Positions 1 to 9,909 of a DNA stretch of 64,000 nt are shown here, piece by piece. The stretch comes from Streptomyces sp. CB03234. Its GTDB lineage: Bacteria; Actinomycetota; Actinomycetes; Streptomycetales; Streptomycetaceae. Made by a program: the position numbers and the translations under genes. The notes below the pieces were generated by a model. The model was not told the origin of the DNA. It saw nothing but the letters and a program-made list of their open reading frames with translations, and made no database searches. The stretch is taken from assembly GCF_001905885.1 (NCBI RefSeq), contig NZ_LIYH01000001.1, positions 560,169 through 624,168 on the forward strand. Direction: 5' to 3'. Every line of letters begins with the position of its first letter. Position 1 is the first letter of the stretch.

Positions 1-251
1 AGCACCCGCGCGACCAGTTCCCGCTGCGCCTCGGTCAGGCCCGGGTCCGCGCAGTACACCGTCCGGCCGTCCACCGTGATCTCGTAACCGAACCCGTCCG
101 GCACGCCCACCGGCCGCTCGTCGCGGCCGCCGGACAGCGCCGCCTCGGCCAGGACGTGCCAGTCGCGGGCATCCCGCAGCCCCGAGGTGTCCACCTCGGC
201 CCGCCGCTCGATGCCCGCGAACCCGCCCGTACGGATGACCCGAATACGCAT
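1..251 (-). CDS. Emfourin-type protealysin inhibitor, 3' end cut by window edge
   Basis: Small protein beginning MRIRVIRTGGFAGI, with about 83 residues visible before the window edge. The start, the Gly-Gly-Phe turn, the later 'DGFGYEITVDG' strand and the 'LTEAQRELV' helix fit the emfourin family, proteins that inhibit protealysin-like M4 metalloproteases. The ATG lies 9 bases beyond the stop of the M4 protease on the same strand, so the two are very likely co-transcribed with the enzyme first. The known role of the family is to block the cognate cytoplasmic protease; that this copy does so is inferred from the pairing. The C-terminus is outside the window. Confidence 0.8.
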   Translation of the reverse strand, partial: MRIRVIRTGGFAGIERRAEVDTSGLRDARDWHVLAEAALSGGRDERPVGVPDGFGYEITVDGRTVYCADPGLTEAQRELVARV

Positions 252-260
252 GGGCCCTGT

Positions 261-1325
261 CTACTCCGTCGGCAGCCCCACCGTCGACCAGGCCTTCACC
301 ACCGCGTCCTCCTCCGCGCCGCCCGCCCCGAACCGCTCCCGCACCGCCGCCACCGTCAGCCGCGAGAAGTCGGCGAACTCCGCGTCCACCGCCAGGCGCC
401 CGCCCGTCAGCACGTCGTACCAGACCTGCCCGGCCCGCTCCCAGGCGTTGCCGCCCAGCTCCTTGGCGAACAGGTAGAAGGCGTGGTTCGGGATGCCGGA
501 GTTGATGTGCACGCCGCCGTTGTCGGCGCCCGTGTGCACGTAGTCCGCCATCCTCGCGGGCTGCGGGTCCTTGCCGAGGACGTCGTCGTCGTACGCCGTC
601 CCCGGGGCCTTCATCGACCGCAGCGCCACGCCCTGCACCTCCGGCGCCAGCAGACCGGCGCCGATCAGCCAGTCGGCCTGCTCGGCGCTCTGCCCCAGCG
701 CCTTCTGCTTGACCAGTGAGCCGAAGACGTCGGACATCGACTCGTTGAGCGCGCCGGGCTGGCCGAAGTACGCCAGGTTCGCCGTGTACTGGGTGACCCC
801 GTGGGCCAGCTCGTGGCCGATGACGTCCACCGCGATGGTGAAGTCGAGGAAGATCTTGCCGTCCCCGTCGCCGAACACCATCTGGTCGCCGTTCCAGAAG
901 GCGTTGTTGTAGTCCCGGTCGTAGTGGACGGTCGCGTCCAGCGGCAGCCCGGACCCGTCGATCGAATTGCGCCGGTACGCGTCGCGGAACAGCTCGAACG
1001 TCGCGCCGAGACCGGCGTACGCGCGGTTGACGGTCGCGTCCTTCGTCGGTTTCTCGCCCTCGCCGCGCACCTTCTTGCCCGGCAGCGTGGTCTTGTGCTG
1101 GGCGTCGTGGATGGTGCGCTTGGGCTTGTCGGCGGGCGCGTCCGCCGCCCGGGGCACGGGCGCGGCGCCGACGACCGTGGTCAGGCGGCGGGCGGTGCGG
1201 TTCGCGGCGTCCTGGACGAGGGTGCGGCGGGCGGCCGCGGCGATGAGCGGGTCCGCGGCACGGGACAGCTGGTCGAGCAGGTGCGGGGGGACGATCGTGC
1301 AGAACACGGAAGGTGTGGCAGTCAT
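261..1325 (-). CDS. Protealysin-like M4 family metallopeptidase
   Basis: Thermolysin-type zinc protease of about 354 residues. HELAH near residue 171 supplies two zinc ligands and the catalytic Glu, the Glu of NESMSD about 20 residues later is the third ligand, and HINSGIPNHAFY carries the transition-state His. There is no signal peptide. Instead the protein begins MTATPSVFCTIVPPHLL, the short propeptide with a Cys and Pro-Pro typical of protealysin-like precursors, so the precursor is probably cytoplasmic or exported unusually. A TTG three codons upstream (1334) is an alternative start; neither has a strong ribosome site. It is followed at 9 bp by the emfourin-type inhibitor. Function by family is solid; the substrate is unknown. 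Confidence 0.9.
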   Translation of the reverse strand: MTATPSVFCTIVPPHLLDQLSRAADPLIAAAARRTLVQDAANRTARRLTTVVGAAPVPRAADAPADKPKRTIHDAQHKTTLPGKKVRGEGEKPTKDATVNRAYAGLGATFELFRDAYRRNSIDGSGLPLDATVHYDRDYNNAFWNGDQMVFGDGDGKIFLDFTIAVDVIGHELAHGVTQYTANLAYFGQPGALNESMSDVFGSLVKQKALGQSAEQADWLIGAGLLAPEVQGVALRSMKAPGTAYDDDVLGKDPQPARMADYVHTGADNGGVHINSGIPNHAFYLFAKELGGNAWERAGQVWYDVLTGGRLAVDAEFADFSRLTVAAVRERFGAGGAEEDAVVKAWSTVGLPTE

Positions 1326-1383
1326 ATTCCGCAATGTGGCAGCCTGTCACTGACCTGTCACCAGGTGCGACGAGTATTCCTGA

Positions 1384-3378
<1,995 letters not shown>

Positions 3379-3388
3379 CCCGGCTCCC

Positions 3389-3445
3389 GCTGAACCCCGC
3401 CCTTCCCGGAAACTTTCCGGAGTCTTCCGGAGGGCGGGGTTCAGC
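3389..3445 (+). terminator. Terminator after leuA
   Basis: A perfect 15-bp stem (GCTGAACCCCGCCCT at 3389-3403 with its complement at 3431-3445) begins 10 bases after the leuA stop. The 27-base loop contains a smaller TTCC/GGAA element. No U-run is present, as is usual for Streptomyces terminators. Confidence 0.85.
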
Positions 3446-3548
3446 CATGTCCGTGGCGATCTCACGCCGGGGTACTGACGCGACATCACCGATGTGGCTA
3501 ACATCACGCCAACGCGGCAAGGTGGCCGAGGCGTTCTGGAGGTGCGAC

Positions 3549-4244
3549 GTGCTGCCAGCACGAGGATCACGCGGGCGAAAAGTGCGTATCTGCTCCATTT
3601 CCACCTCGTGGAACACCGTCGGCGACGGCCACTTCTTCTGCCCCGGATGCGGCGGGGACCGCAACTACCGGCGCCGCACCGGCCGCCGGCGCCTCACGCT
3701 CTTCGGCGTCCCGCTGCTGCCGCGCGGCCTGGCCGGACCGGTCGTCGAATGCGCCGCCTGCCACACCCACTTCGGCACCGACACCCTGGACCACCCCACC
3801 ACCGCCCGGTTCTCCGCGATGCTCCGCGACGCCGTGCACACCGTCGCCCTCGCCGTCCTCGCGGCGGGCGGAGTCTCCTCGCGCCCCGTCCTCCAGACCG
3901 CCGTCTCCGCCGTCCGCGCCGCCGGGTACGAGGACTGCACCGCCGACAGCCTCACCGCGCTCATCGAGGCCCTGGAGGCCGACACCGGCCGCTTCGTCGC
4001 CGACGCCGGCACCCCGTGCGGCGCCGCCCTCGCCATCGAACTGCACGAGGCACTCGAACCGCTCACCCCGCACCTCGCGCCCGCCGGCCGGGAATCGATC
4101 CTGCTGCAAGGCGCTCGCATCGCCCTCGCCGACGGCGCGTACACCACCGCCGAACGGGACGTGCTCCTCACCGTCGGCAACGCCCTGCACCTCCGCGCCG
4201 ACGACACCGCCCGCCTGATGGAAGCCGCGCGGGCGCCCTTCTAG
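3549..4244 (+). CDS. TerB-family protein with two N-terminal CxxC pairs
   Basis: Protein of 231 residues. The first 75 residues carry CPGC near 30 and CAAC near 68, a spacing suggesting one zinc ribbon, with a very basic stretch between (RNYRRRTGRRR). From about residue 90 the protein is helical and ends like the TerB tellurite-resistance fold (ALADGAYTTAERDVLLTVGNALHL). The GTG at 3549 is used because GGAGG lies six bases upstream. TerB proteins are linked to tellurite resistance and membrane stress, but their biochemistry is unclear and no other ter gene is nearby, so no specific role is claimed. It stands alone between the leuA terminator and another hairpin. Confidence 0.8.
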   Translation: MLPARGSRGRKVRICSISTSWNTVGDGHFFCPGCGGDRNYRRRTGRRRLTLFGVPLLPRGLAGPVVECAACHTHFGTDTLDHPTTARFSAMLRDAVHTVALAVLAAGGVSSRPVLQTAVSAVRAAGYEDCTADSLTALIEALEADTGRFVADAGTPCGAALAIELHEALEPLTPHLAPAGRESILLQGARIALADGAYTTAERDVLLTVGNALHLRADDTARLMEAARAPF

Positions 4245-4266
4245 CAGCCGCGCGACGCACCGCGTA

Positions 4267-4299
4267 CCCCGGGAGCGGGCGGGGAGCCCGTTCCCGGGG
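4267..4299 (+). terminator. Hairpin terminator after the TerB-like gene
   Basis: CCCCGGGAGCGGGC (4267-4280) pairs with GCCCGTTCCCGGGG (4286-4299) through one G-T pair around a 5-base loop, 22 bases past the stop codon. It is a 14-bp stem without a T-run. Confidence 0.75.
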
Positions 4300-4389
4300 C
4301 GGATCGTTTCCGCCGTTCACCCGGCGGGGGCCGGTCACGCACGGCGTGTCGCCCCGGCCGCCGCCCGGACCGTGACAGAGGCTGGACGG

Positions 4390-5379
4390 ATGCTGGTACT
4401 CGGGCGTACACAGGTCGAGGCGCTCCTCGACATGGACTCGTTGATCGACTGCCTGGCCCCGGCGATGGTGGACCTCAGCGAGGGCCGCGCGTCCGTACCT
4501 GACCGGGTCGCCGCCGTGGTGCCCGAGCAGGACGCCTTCCTGGCCGCCATGCCGGGGTTCGTGCCGTCCGCCGGGGTGCTGATGACCAAGCTGGTCTCCC
4601 TCTTCCCGCACAACGCCGGCACCCCGCTGCCCACCCACCAGGCCCTCATCGCCGTCTTCGACCCCGAGACCGGCACGCCCCAGGCCCTGCTCGACGGGAC
4701 CGCCATCACCGCCGCCCGCACCGCCGCCGCCTCCGCCCTGTCCGCGCGGCTCCTCGCCCGCGACGACGCCACCGTCCTCGCCGTCCTCGGCACCGGCGTC
4801 CAGGCCCGGACACACGCCCACGCCATGTGCCGCGTCCGCCCCATCCGGCACATCCGGGTGGCCGGCCGCGACCCCGTCCGGGCGGGCGTCCTCGCCGACG
4901 AACTGCAGGCCGCCCTGAACACCGACGTGGACGCCGTACCGACGTACGCCGAGGCGCTCGACGGCGCCGGCATCGTCGCCGCCGCCACCCACGCCGTCGA
5001 CCCGGTCGTACGGCGCGCATGGGTGACGCCCGGCGCGCACATCACCTCCGTCGGGTTCAACCGGGGCGGCCGTGAGGTCGACGACGCCACCGTCGCCGAC
5101 GCCCTGGTGTGCGTCGAGTCGCGGCGGGCCGCCCTCGCGCCCTTCCCCGCCGGCAGCAACGACCTGCTGTTCCCCATCCGCGACGGCGTGATCACCGCCG
5201 ACCACATCCACGCCGAACTCGGCGAACTGATCAATGGCAGCAAACCGGGCCGCCGCTCCCCGGACCAGATCACCCTCTACAAGTCGGTCGGCGTCGCCGT
5301 CCAGGACGCGGCGGCCGCCGCGCTCGTCATCAACGCCGCGCGCGAGCAGTCGATCGGTGACGAGATCCGGCTGGACTGA
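4390..5379 (+). CDS. Ornithine cyclodeaminase / mu-crystallin family protein
   Basis: Enzyme of 329 residues of the ornithine cyclodeaminase, alanine dehydrogenase and mu-crystallin family, NAD(P)-dependent and acting on amino or imino acids. The Rossmann dinucleotide motif is AVLGTGVQARTHAHAM near residue 131, and the family segments LLDGTAITAARTAAASALS and TSVGFNRGGREVDDA are intact. The exact substrate cannot be read from sequence; members range from ornithine cyclisation to ketimine reduction. ATG 4390 follows AGAGG by eight bases; GTG 4372, in frame, is an alternative that adds six residues. It appears to be a single-gene unit. Confidence 0.88.
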   Translation: MLVLGRTQVEALLDMDSLIDCLAPAMVDLSEGRASVPDRVAAVVPEQDAFLAAMPGFVPSAGVLMTKLVSLFPHNAGTPLPTHQALIAVFDPETGTPQALLDGTAITAARTAAASALSARLLARDDATVLAVLGTGVQARTHAHAMCRVRPIRHIRVAGRDPVRAGVLADELQAALNTDVDAVPTYAEALDGAGIVAAATHAVDPVVRRAWVTPGAHITSVGFNRGGREVDDATVADALVCVESRRAALAPFPAGSNDLLFPIRDGVITADHIHAELGELINGSKPGRRSPDQITLYKSVGVAVQDAAAAALVINAAREQSIGDEIRLD

Positions 5380-5427
5380 TGGCCGGACTGATCGCCGGAT
5401 CGCCGGACTGATCGCCGGACCGATGGC
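5370..5427 (+). repeat. Short direct repeats at the stop codon of the cyclodeaminase gene
   Basis: The gene's last bases, GGACTGA including the stop, recur twice downstream, within three copies of a GCCGGACTGATCGCCGGA-like unit. This looks like replication slippage at the 3' end of the gene. It is not an inverted repeat, so it is not a terminator. Confidence 0.6.
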
Positions 5428-5627
5428 CGGTTTTCACCGTTGTGCGTGTTCAACTGTCATCGGTACGTTGACGGCGTGACTGCCGGGTCGGCCATGGGCC
5501 ACACACGAGTAGGGCACCCGGCCTCGGCGTGACGCCGGGGCGGGCCAGAGCCCCGCCTTCCTCTGTTTTCTCTCCACGCACCTTCGTGCACACAGCAGTC
5601 CTTCACCCCGGAGCAGAAAGCAGAGAA
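5380..5627. other. Intergenic stretch before the F420-reductase fusion gene
   Basis: After the short repeats lies an AT-richer segment (GTGCGTGTTCAACTGTCATCGG) that may hold the promoter of the next gene. The downstream frame is open from 5529, so the protein could begin earlier than the TTG at 5628. No other gene is supported. Confidence 0.5.
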
Positions 5628-6467
5628 TTGCCCAACGATTTCAATCAGCCGATCATCGAAGAGTTCCGCGCCAACCACGGCCGCGTGGGCGGATGGTTCG
5701 AGGGAGCCCGGCTCGTCCTGCTGACCACCACCGGCGCCCGGTCCGGCAAACCCCACACCACCCCCGTCGGCTACTACCCCGACGGTGACGGCCGGATCCT
5801 CGTCATCGCCTCCGCCGCCGGCGCCCCCAAGCACCCCGCCTGGTACCACAACCTGCTGGCCAACCCCCGTGCGACGGTCGAGGACGGCGTCTTCACGTAC
5901 GAGGCCGACGCCACCGTCCTGAAGGGCGACGAACGCGACCGCGCCTTCGCCCGCGCGGTCGAGGCCGACTCCGGGTGGGCCGACTACCAGGCGAAGACCA
6001 GCCGCGTCATCCCCGTGGTCGCCCTCACCCAGGTTCCCGCCGGCCCGCCCAACGTCAACGCCACGTCCATGGGCGAGTACCTCAAGGTCGTCCACGACGC
6101 CTTCCGCCGCGAACTCGCCCTCATCCGCAAGGAGATCGCCGAGTCCGGGACAGCGGGCGGCCTCGGTACCCAGCTGCGCGTCAACTGCCTGACCGTCTGC
6201 CAGGGCCTGCACAACCACCACACTGGGGAGGACACGATGCTCTTCCCGATGCTCGCCGACCGCCACCCCGAACTGGCCCCGGTGATGGACCGGCTGAAGC
6301 AGGAACACGAGCAGATCGCCGCCCTCCTCGCCGACCTGAAGAAGGTGGTGTCCGACACGGAAGCGGACCCCCCGCACGTGCTCACGGAGGTCGAACGGCT
6401 CACGGACGAGCTGGAAGCCCACCTCGTGTACGAGGAGGAGCAGCTCATCCCGCTGCTCGACGCCTGA
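5628..6467 (+). CDS. F420-dependent nitroreductase-like domain fused to hemerythrin
   Basis: Two domains in 279 residues. Residues 1-135 match the deazaflavin (F420)-dependent nitroreductase fold, starting with LPNDFNQPIIEEFRANHG and including LLTTTGARSGKPHTTPVGYY and HPAWYHNLLANP. Residues 145-275 are a four-helix hemerythrin domain with a di-iron ligand set: His in VVHDAF, His and Glu in HNHHTGED, His in KQEHEQ, and His and Glu in HLVYEEE. Such a fusion could link F420 chemistry to oxygen or redox sensing, but this is inference. TTG 5628 gives the N-terminus most like the family; GTG 5586 or the frame's beginning at 5529 are alternatives, and no clear ribosome site decides. A large terminator follows. 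Confidence 0.85.
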   Translation: MPNDFNQPIIEEFRANHGRVGGWFEGARLVLLTTTGARSGKPHTTPVGYYPDGDGRILVIASAAGAPKHPAWYHNLLANPRATVEDGVFTYEADATVLKGDERDRAFARAVEADSGWADYQAKTSRVIPVVALTQVPAGPPNVNATSMGEYLKVVHDAFRRELALIRKEIAESGTAGGLGTQLRVNCLTVCQGLHNHHTGEDTMLFPMLADRHPELAPVMDRLKQEHEQIAALLADLKKVVSDTEADPPHVLTEVERLTDELEAHLVYEEEQLIPLLDA

Positions 6468-6468
6468 T

Positions 6469-6514
6469 ACGGCGGCGGGGCGCCCCCGGAAACCCGGGGA
6501 CGCCCCGCCGCCGT
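6469..6514. terminator. Bidirectional terminator between convergent genes
   Basis: ACGGCGGCGGGGCG at 6469-6482 pairs perfectly with 6501-6514. After one mismatch the inner CCCCGG and CCGGGG also pair around an AAAC loop. It lies two bases after the hemerythrin-fusion stop and 13 bases from the stop of fprA on the other strand, so it can serve both. Confidence 0.88.
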
Positions 6515-6527
6515 GCTCACCGTACGA

Positions 6528-7892
6528 CTACTGCTCGGCGCTCGCCCGCAGCATGCCCTCACGCTCGACGATCTTGACGCGCTCGCGGCCCTCGGCCTCG
6601 CCCAGCGCCCGCTCGGCGGCGTCCAGCCGGTACCAGCCCTCCCAGGTGGTGTACTCCACGTCCCGGCCGCGCAGGAAGTCGACGACGGCGCCCTCCTCCG
6701 GCGCGGTGGGCGTCAGCAGCCGGCCCTCGCGGTGGTCCTCCAGCAGGTTGGCCACCGTCTCGTTGGCGTCGCCCTTGGTGTGCCCGATCAGGCCGACCGG
6801 ACCACGCCGGATCCAGCCCGTGACGTACGTCGACGCCATGTGCTCGCCGCCCTCGATCACCCGGCCGCCCTCGTCCGGGACGGTGCCGCTGCCGAGGTCG
6901 AACGGCAGCTTGGGCAGCTCGTCGGAGAGGTAGCCCACCGCGCGGTACACGGCCTGGACGTCCCAGGTCGTGAACTCGCCCGTGCCCTTCACATTGCCCG
7001 TGCCGTCCAGCTCGGTCCGCTCGGTACGCAGCCCGACGACCTTGCCGTCCTCGCCGACGACCTCGGCGGGCGACTCGAAGAAGTGCAGGAACAGCTTGTG
7101 CGGCCGGTCGCCGACATCACGGATCGCCCAGTTCTCCAGGGTCTTGGCGACCATGTCGACCTGCTTGTTGGAGCGGCGCTGCTCGATCGACCCGGCGTCG
7201 TAGTCGATGTCCTCCGGGTTGACGATGACCTCGATGTTCGGCGAGTGGTCCAGCTCCCGAAGCTCCATCGGGCTGAACTTCGCCTGCGCCGGGCCGCGCC
7301 GCCCGAAGACGTGGATCTCCAGGGCCTTGTTCGCCTTCAGACCCTCGTACACGTTCGGCGGGATCTCGGTCGGCAGCAGCTCGTCGGCCGTCTTGGCGAG
7401 GATGCGTGCCACGTCCAGCGCCACATTGCCCACGCCCAGCACCGCGACCTTCTCGGCCTCCAGGGGCCAGGTGCGCGGCACGTCCGGGTGACCGTCGTAC
7501 CAGGAGACGAAGTCGGCGGCACCGTACGAACCGTCCAGGTCGATGCCGGGTATGTCCAGCGCCCGGTCCGCCATCGCGCCCGTGGAGAAGATCACCGCGT
7601 CGTAGAACGCCCGCAGGTCGTCCAGGACGATGTCGGTCCCGTAGTCCACGTTGCCGAACAACCGGATCTGCGGCTTGTCGAGCACCTGGTGCAGCGCGGT
7701 GATGATGCCCTTGATACGCGGGTGGTCGGGGGCCACGCCGTACCGGATCAGGCCGAACGGCGCGGGCATCCGCTCGAAGAGGTCGATCGATACGCCGGGG
7801 TCGGCGGCGGCCTCGGACTTCAGCAGCGCGTCGGCGGCGTAGATTCCGGCGGGGCCGGCACCGACGATCGCGACCCGCAGGGGGCGGGGCAT
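6528..7892 (-). CDS. fprA: Ferredoxin/adrenodoxin-type NADP+ reductase (FprA family)
   Basis: FAD flavoprotein of 454 residues that moves electrons between NADPH and ferredoxin, for example to cytochromes P450. The FAD motif IVGAGPAGIYAA is at residues 9-20, followed by the characteristic FERMPAPFGLIRYGVAPDHP. The second dinucleotide site is VAVLGVGNVALDVARIL near 147, and FGRRGPAQAKFSPMELREL is diagnostic of the adrenodoxin-reductase/FprA group. The C-terminal YVTGWIRRGPVGLIGHTKGDA is also conserved. ATG 7892 follows GAAGGGAATTCGTC. An iron-box-like sequence sits 55 bases upstream, suggesting repression when iron is plentiful. Confidence 0.93.
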   Translation of the reverse strand: MPRPLRVAIVGAGPAGIYAADALLKSEAAADPGVSIDLFERMPAPFGLIRYGVAPDHPRIKGIITALHQVLDKPQIRLFGNVDYGTDIVLDDLRAFYDAVIFSTGAMADRALDIPGIDLDGSYGAADFVSWYDGHPDVPRTWPLEAEKVAVLGVGNVALDVARILAKTADELLPTEIPPNVYEGLKANKALEIHVFGRRGPAQAKFSPMELRELDHSPNIEVIVNPEDIDYDAGSIEQRRSNKQVDMVAKTLENWAIRDVGDRPHKLFLHFFESPAEVVGEDGKVVGLRTERTELDGTGNVKGTGEFTTWDVQAVYRAVGYLSDELPKLPFDLGSGTVPDEGGRVIEGGEHMASTYVTGWIRRGPVGLIGHTKGDANETVANLLEDHREGRLLTPTAPEEGAVVDFLRGRDVEYTTWEGWYRLDAAERALGEAEGRERVKIVEREGMLRASAEQ

Positions 7893-7946
7893 GACGAATT
7901 CCCTTCGAGCGAGGAGTGAGCGGTCACTTGAGTGCTCACACGCACC

Positions 7947-7965
7947 CTAAGTAAGGCTCACCTCA
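7947..7965 (-). promoter_or_regulatory. Predicted iron box (DmdR/IdeR type) for fprA
   Basis: The + strand reads CTAAGTAAGGCTCACCTCA. By eye it agrees with the Streptomyces iron box TTAGGTTAGGCTCACCTAA at 15 of 19 positions, including the whole AGGCTCACCT half. It lies 55 bases before the fprA ATG, where a repressor would block its promoter. Consensus from memory; binding is inferred. Confidence 0.65.
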
Positions 7966-8053
7966 CCTCGGTACCCGCCCCCCACCTATGACCCCATAAG
8001 CCGAACTTATGGCACCTCTCGCCTCCACGCATGAACCGCGCCACGCTTGAGGT

Positions 8054-8812
8054 ATGAACGGCGCCGCCGGCTGGGGCGCCAGGCTGATGAACAGCTCGAT
8101 CACCGGGATGTCCCCGTGGATCATCTTCTCCCTGCTGGTCGGCCCCGGCCGCTACGAACTCGCCGCCGCGCTCGCCCTCGCGGTCGCGGTCGTCCTCGTG
8201 GTCGTACGGCACCGGCCGGTCTACCTCGAAGTCGCCGGACTCGTCTTCTTCGCCGTCCTCACCGTCATCGGCATGATCGCCCTCACGGACACGCTGCGGT
8301 GGCTGGAGACGTACACCAACGAGCTCTCCAACCTGACGATCGCCGCCCTCGCGGCCGCGTCCGTTGCGGCACGGGCACCGCTGACGACCCCGTACGCCCG
8401 CAAGAAGGTCCCGCACGAGTTCTGGCACACGCCCGAATTCCTCCGGGCCAACGTGGTCGTCACCCACGCCTGGGGACTGGCCTTCCTGGCGGCCGCCCTG
8501 GCAGGCGGTGTCGGCGACCTCGTGCTGCACAACCCGGACAACCTCTGGACGGCCTGGCTGATCCAGGTCTCGGCGCTCATCACCGCCATGCGCTTCACCG
8601 AGTGGTACCCGGCCGTCCCCAGGCCCCCGGTACGGAGCCTGCTGATGCCGTTCGTCGGCCTGCTCATCCCCATGGGCGTGCTCGTCCTCCTCCTCGACGC
8701 CGCGCCCCGCTGGTTCGCGGTCGGCCTGATGGTCGTGGGCGTGGTCCTCGCGCGGGCACTGCGCAAGGACGTGGTGATCGAGGAACAGGAAGGCGGCCGG
8801 GACCTGAAGTGA
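8054..8812 (+). CDS. Integral membrane protein of unknown function
   Basis: A 252-residue protein with about six or seven hydrophobic segments (roughly residues 35-52, 56-78, 136-160, 168-182, 195-216 and 222-238) joined by short Arg-rich loops. A central loop, YARKKVPHEFWHTPEFLRANVV, is the most polar part. The C-terminal tail is charged and cytoplasmic-looking (RKDVVIEEQEGGRDLK). ATG 8054 has TGAGGT just before it. No catalytic motif was recognised and the gene stands alone, divergent from fprA. Its 3' side faces the long repeat region. Confidence 0.8.
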   Translation: MNGAAGWGARLMNSSITGMSPWIIFSLLVGPGRYELAAALALAVAVVLVVVRHRPVYLEVAGLVFFAVLTVIGMIALTDTLRWLETYTNELSNLTIAALAAASVAARAPLTTPYARKKVPHEFWHTPEFLRANVVVTHAWGLAFLAAALAGGVGDLVLHNPDNLWTAWLIQVSALITAMRFTEWYPAVPRPPVRSLLMPFVGLLIPMGVLVLLLDAAPRWFAVGLMVVGVVLARALRKDVVIEEQEGGRDLK

Positions 8813-8828
8813 CGCGCCGACGCCCGCG

Positions 8829-8910
8829 CCGGGCGAGGGCGGCGCCGGGCGAGGGCGGCGCCGGGCGAGGGCGGCGCCGGGCGAGGGCCGCGCCGGGCGA
8901 GGGCCGCGCC
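8829..8910 (+). repeat. 16-bp tandem repeat, about five copies
   Basis: The unit CCGGGCGAGGGCGGCG repeats with an exact 16-base period from 8829; the last two copies carry GGCCGC in place of GGCGGC. It begins 17 bases after the membrane protein stop. Because 16 is not a multiple of three it is unlikely to be coding. Confidence 0.9.
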
Positions 8911-8960
8911 GGTTGGCCGACCGGCGCCCCGGGGGTGGGCGTGCTGGTCATGGTGGGCGT

Positions 8961-9373
8961 GTGGGCCGCCCTCTCTCCGAGTGTGGCGGGCTCCGGCGTC
9001 CCCTCAAGGGCGCTCCCTTCGGTCGCGTCGCTTCGCGATGGGCTTCGCCCACCCTTGACCGGCCGCCTCCGCCCGCCTTTTCCCACTCGGAGGGCGGCCC
9101 GGGGGAACGGGCCCAGGAGGGACCCGCCTTTGCCGGTGCCGTTCGTGGCCGGGAGGCGGGCGCCGCAGGGGGCGCGGCAGTGGAATGGGGTGCTCACTGT
9201 CGGCTTGGCGGCGGGCGGCCGTCTCCCGGTTGCGGTGCAGGACCTCGCTTCGGTGGGTGGTGGGTGCGCGGCAGTGGTGTGGGGTTTCTGGGCTGGGTTC
9301 GGCGACTGCGGGTGGGGGTGGGTTGGGGTTCAGGCGGGTGGCTGGGGTGGGTTCGGGGTTGGGGCGGGTGGAG
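8961..9373 (+). repeat. Left arm of ~410-bp imperfect inverted repeat
   Basis: Pairs in inverse orientation with 9973-10380. Shared blocks in order are CGGGCTCCGGCG, TCAAGGGCGCT, GATGGGCTTCGCCC, ACCCTTGAC, GGCCGCCTCCGCCCG, TCGGAGGGCGGCCC, GTGGTGGGTGCG and GGTGGCTGGGGTGGG. Inside, TCAAGGG (9004-9010) and CCCTTGA (9052-9058) form the base of a hairpin. Divergence is considerable, so the duplication is old or the arms are two members of a dispersed family. Confidence 0.8.
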
Positions 9374-9431
9374 CCGAGCGGCCGTGGTGCTCTCAGGCGC
9401 CGCAGGGGTTACACCGGTAGCGGGGTGGGGG

Positions 9432-9503
9432 AGTTGTGGGCGGGATGGGACACCTCCCTGTCGTGGGTGTCGGGTCTTTGGGTGTCTCATCCCGCCCACA
9501 ACT
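9432..9503 (+). repeat. Palindromic hairpin unit, copy 1
   Basis: A 23-bp stem: AGTTGTGGGCGGGATGGGAC plus ACC at 9432-9454 pairs with 9481-9503 (one G-T pair) around a 26-base loop. It is followed by GGTGCGGCGGTACGGGTG and TGGCTGGAG, which recur after copy 2, so the unit plus its right flank (to 9532) is a direct repeat. Confidence 0.85.
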
Positions 9504-9835
9504 CTGGTGCGGCGGTACGGGTGTGGCTGGAGGGGGCGAAGAGGCGGGCCGGTGGGGCGTGTGGGGCCACTGAGCGGGGACCGGGCTGGGAAGGGCGGGG
9601 GCGTCGGGGTGGCTGCTGCGGGCGGGGGCTGACTGCGGCCCCCGGCCCTCGCGCCCGGGGCCGCGCACTGATCCGGGCCGGGGCAAGGTCTGGGCCGGGC
9701 ATGCGGTCGGGCGTCGTGCCGGTCCGGAGAGCTGCGCCGCTGCCCCTCTGCTGCCCCCGCCTGTCCTCACCCGCACCGCCCGCCTCACGGGAACGCCCCA
9801 CCTGCCTCCTGCGCCACACCGGCACCTGGGCAGGC

Positions 9836-9909
9836 GAGTTGTGGGCGGTGTGGGACACCCAGGGGCCCGGCGACCACGGCAGGGAGGTGTCCCATCCCGC
9901 CCACAACTC
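9836..9909 (+). repeat. Palindromic hairpin unit, copy 2
   Basis: GAGTTGTGGGCGGTGTGGGA plus CACC at 9836-9859 pairs with 9886-9909 with one or two weak positions. The right flank GGTGAGCCGATACGGGTGTG (9911-9930) matches the flank of copy 1. It lies about 400 bases from copy 1, between the two long inverted arms. Confidence 0.85.

Noticed and set aside
8829..8910. Possible CRISPR array
   Set aside because: The 16-bp units are directly adjacent with no spacers and no cas genes nearby.
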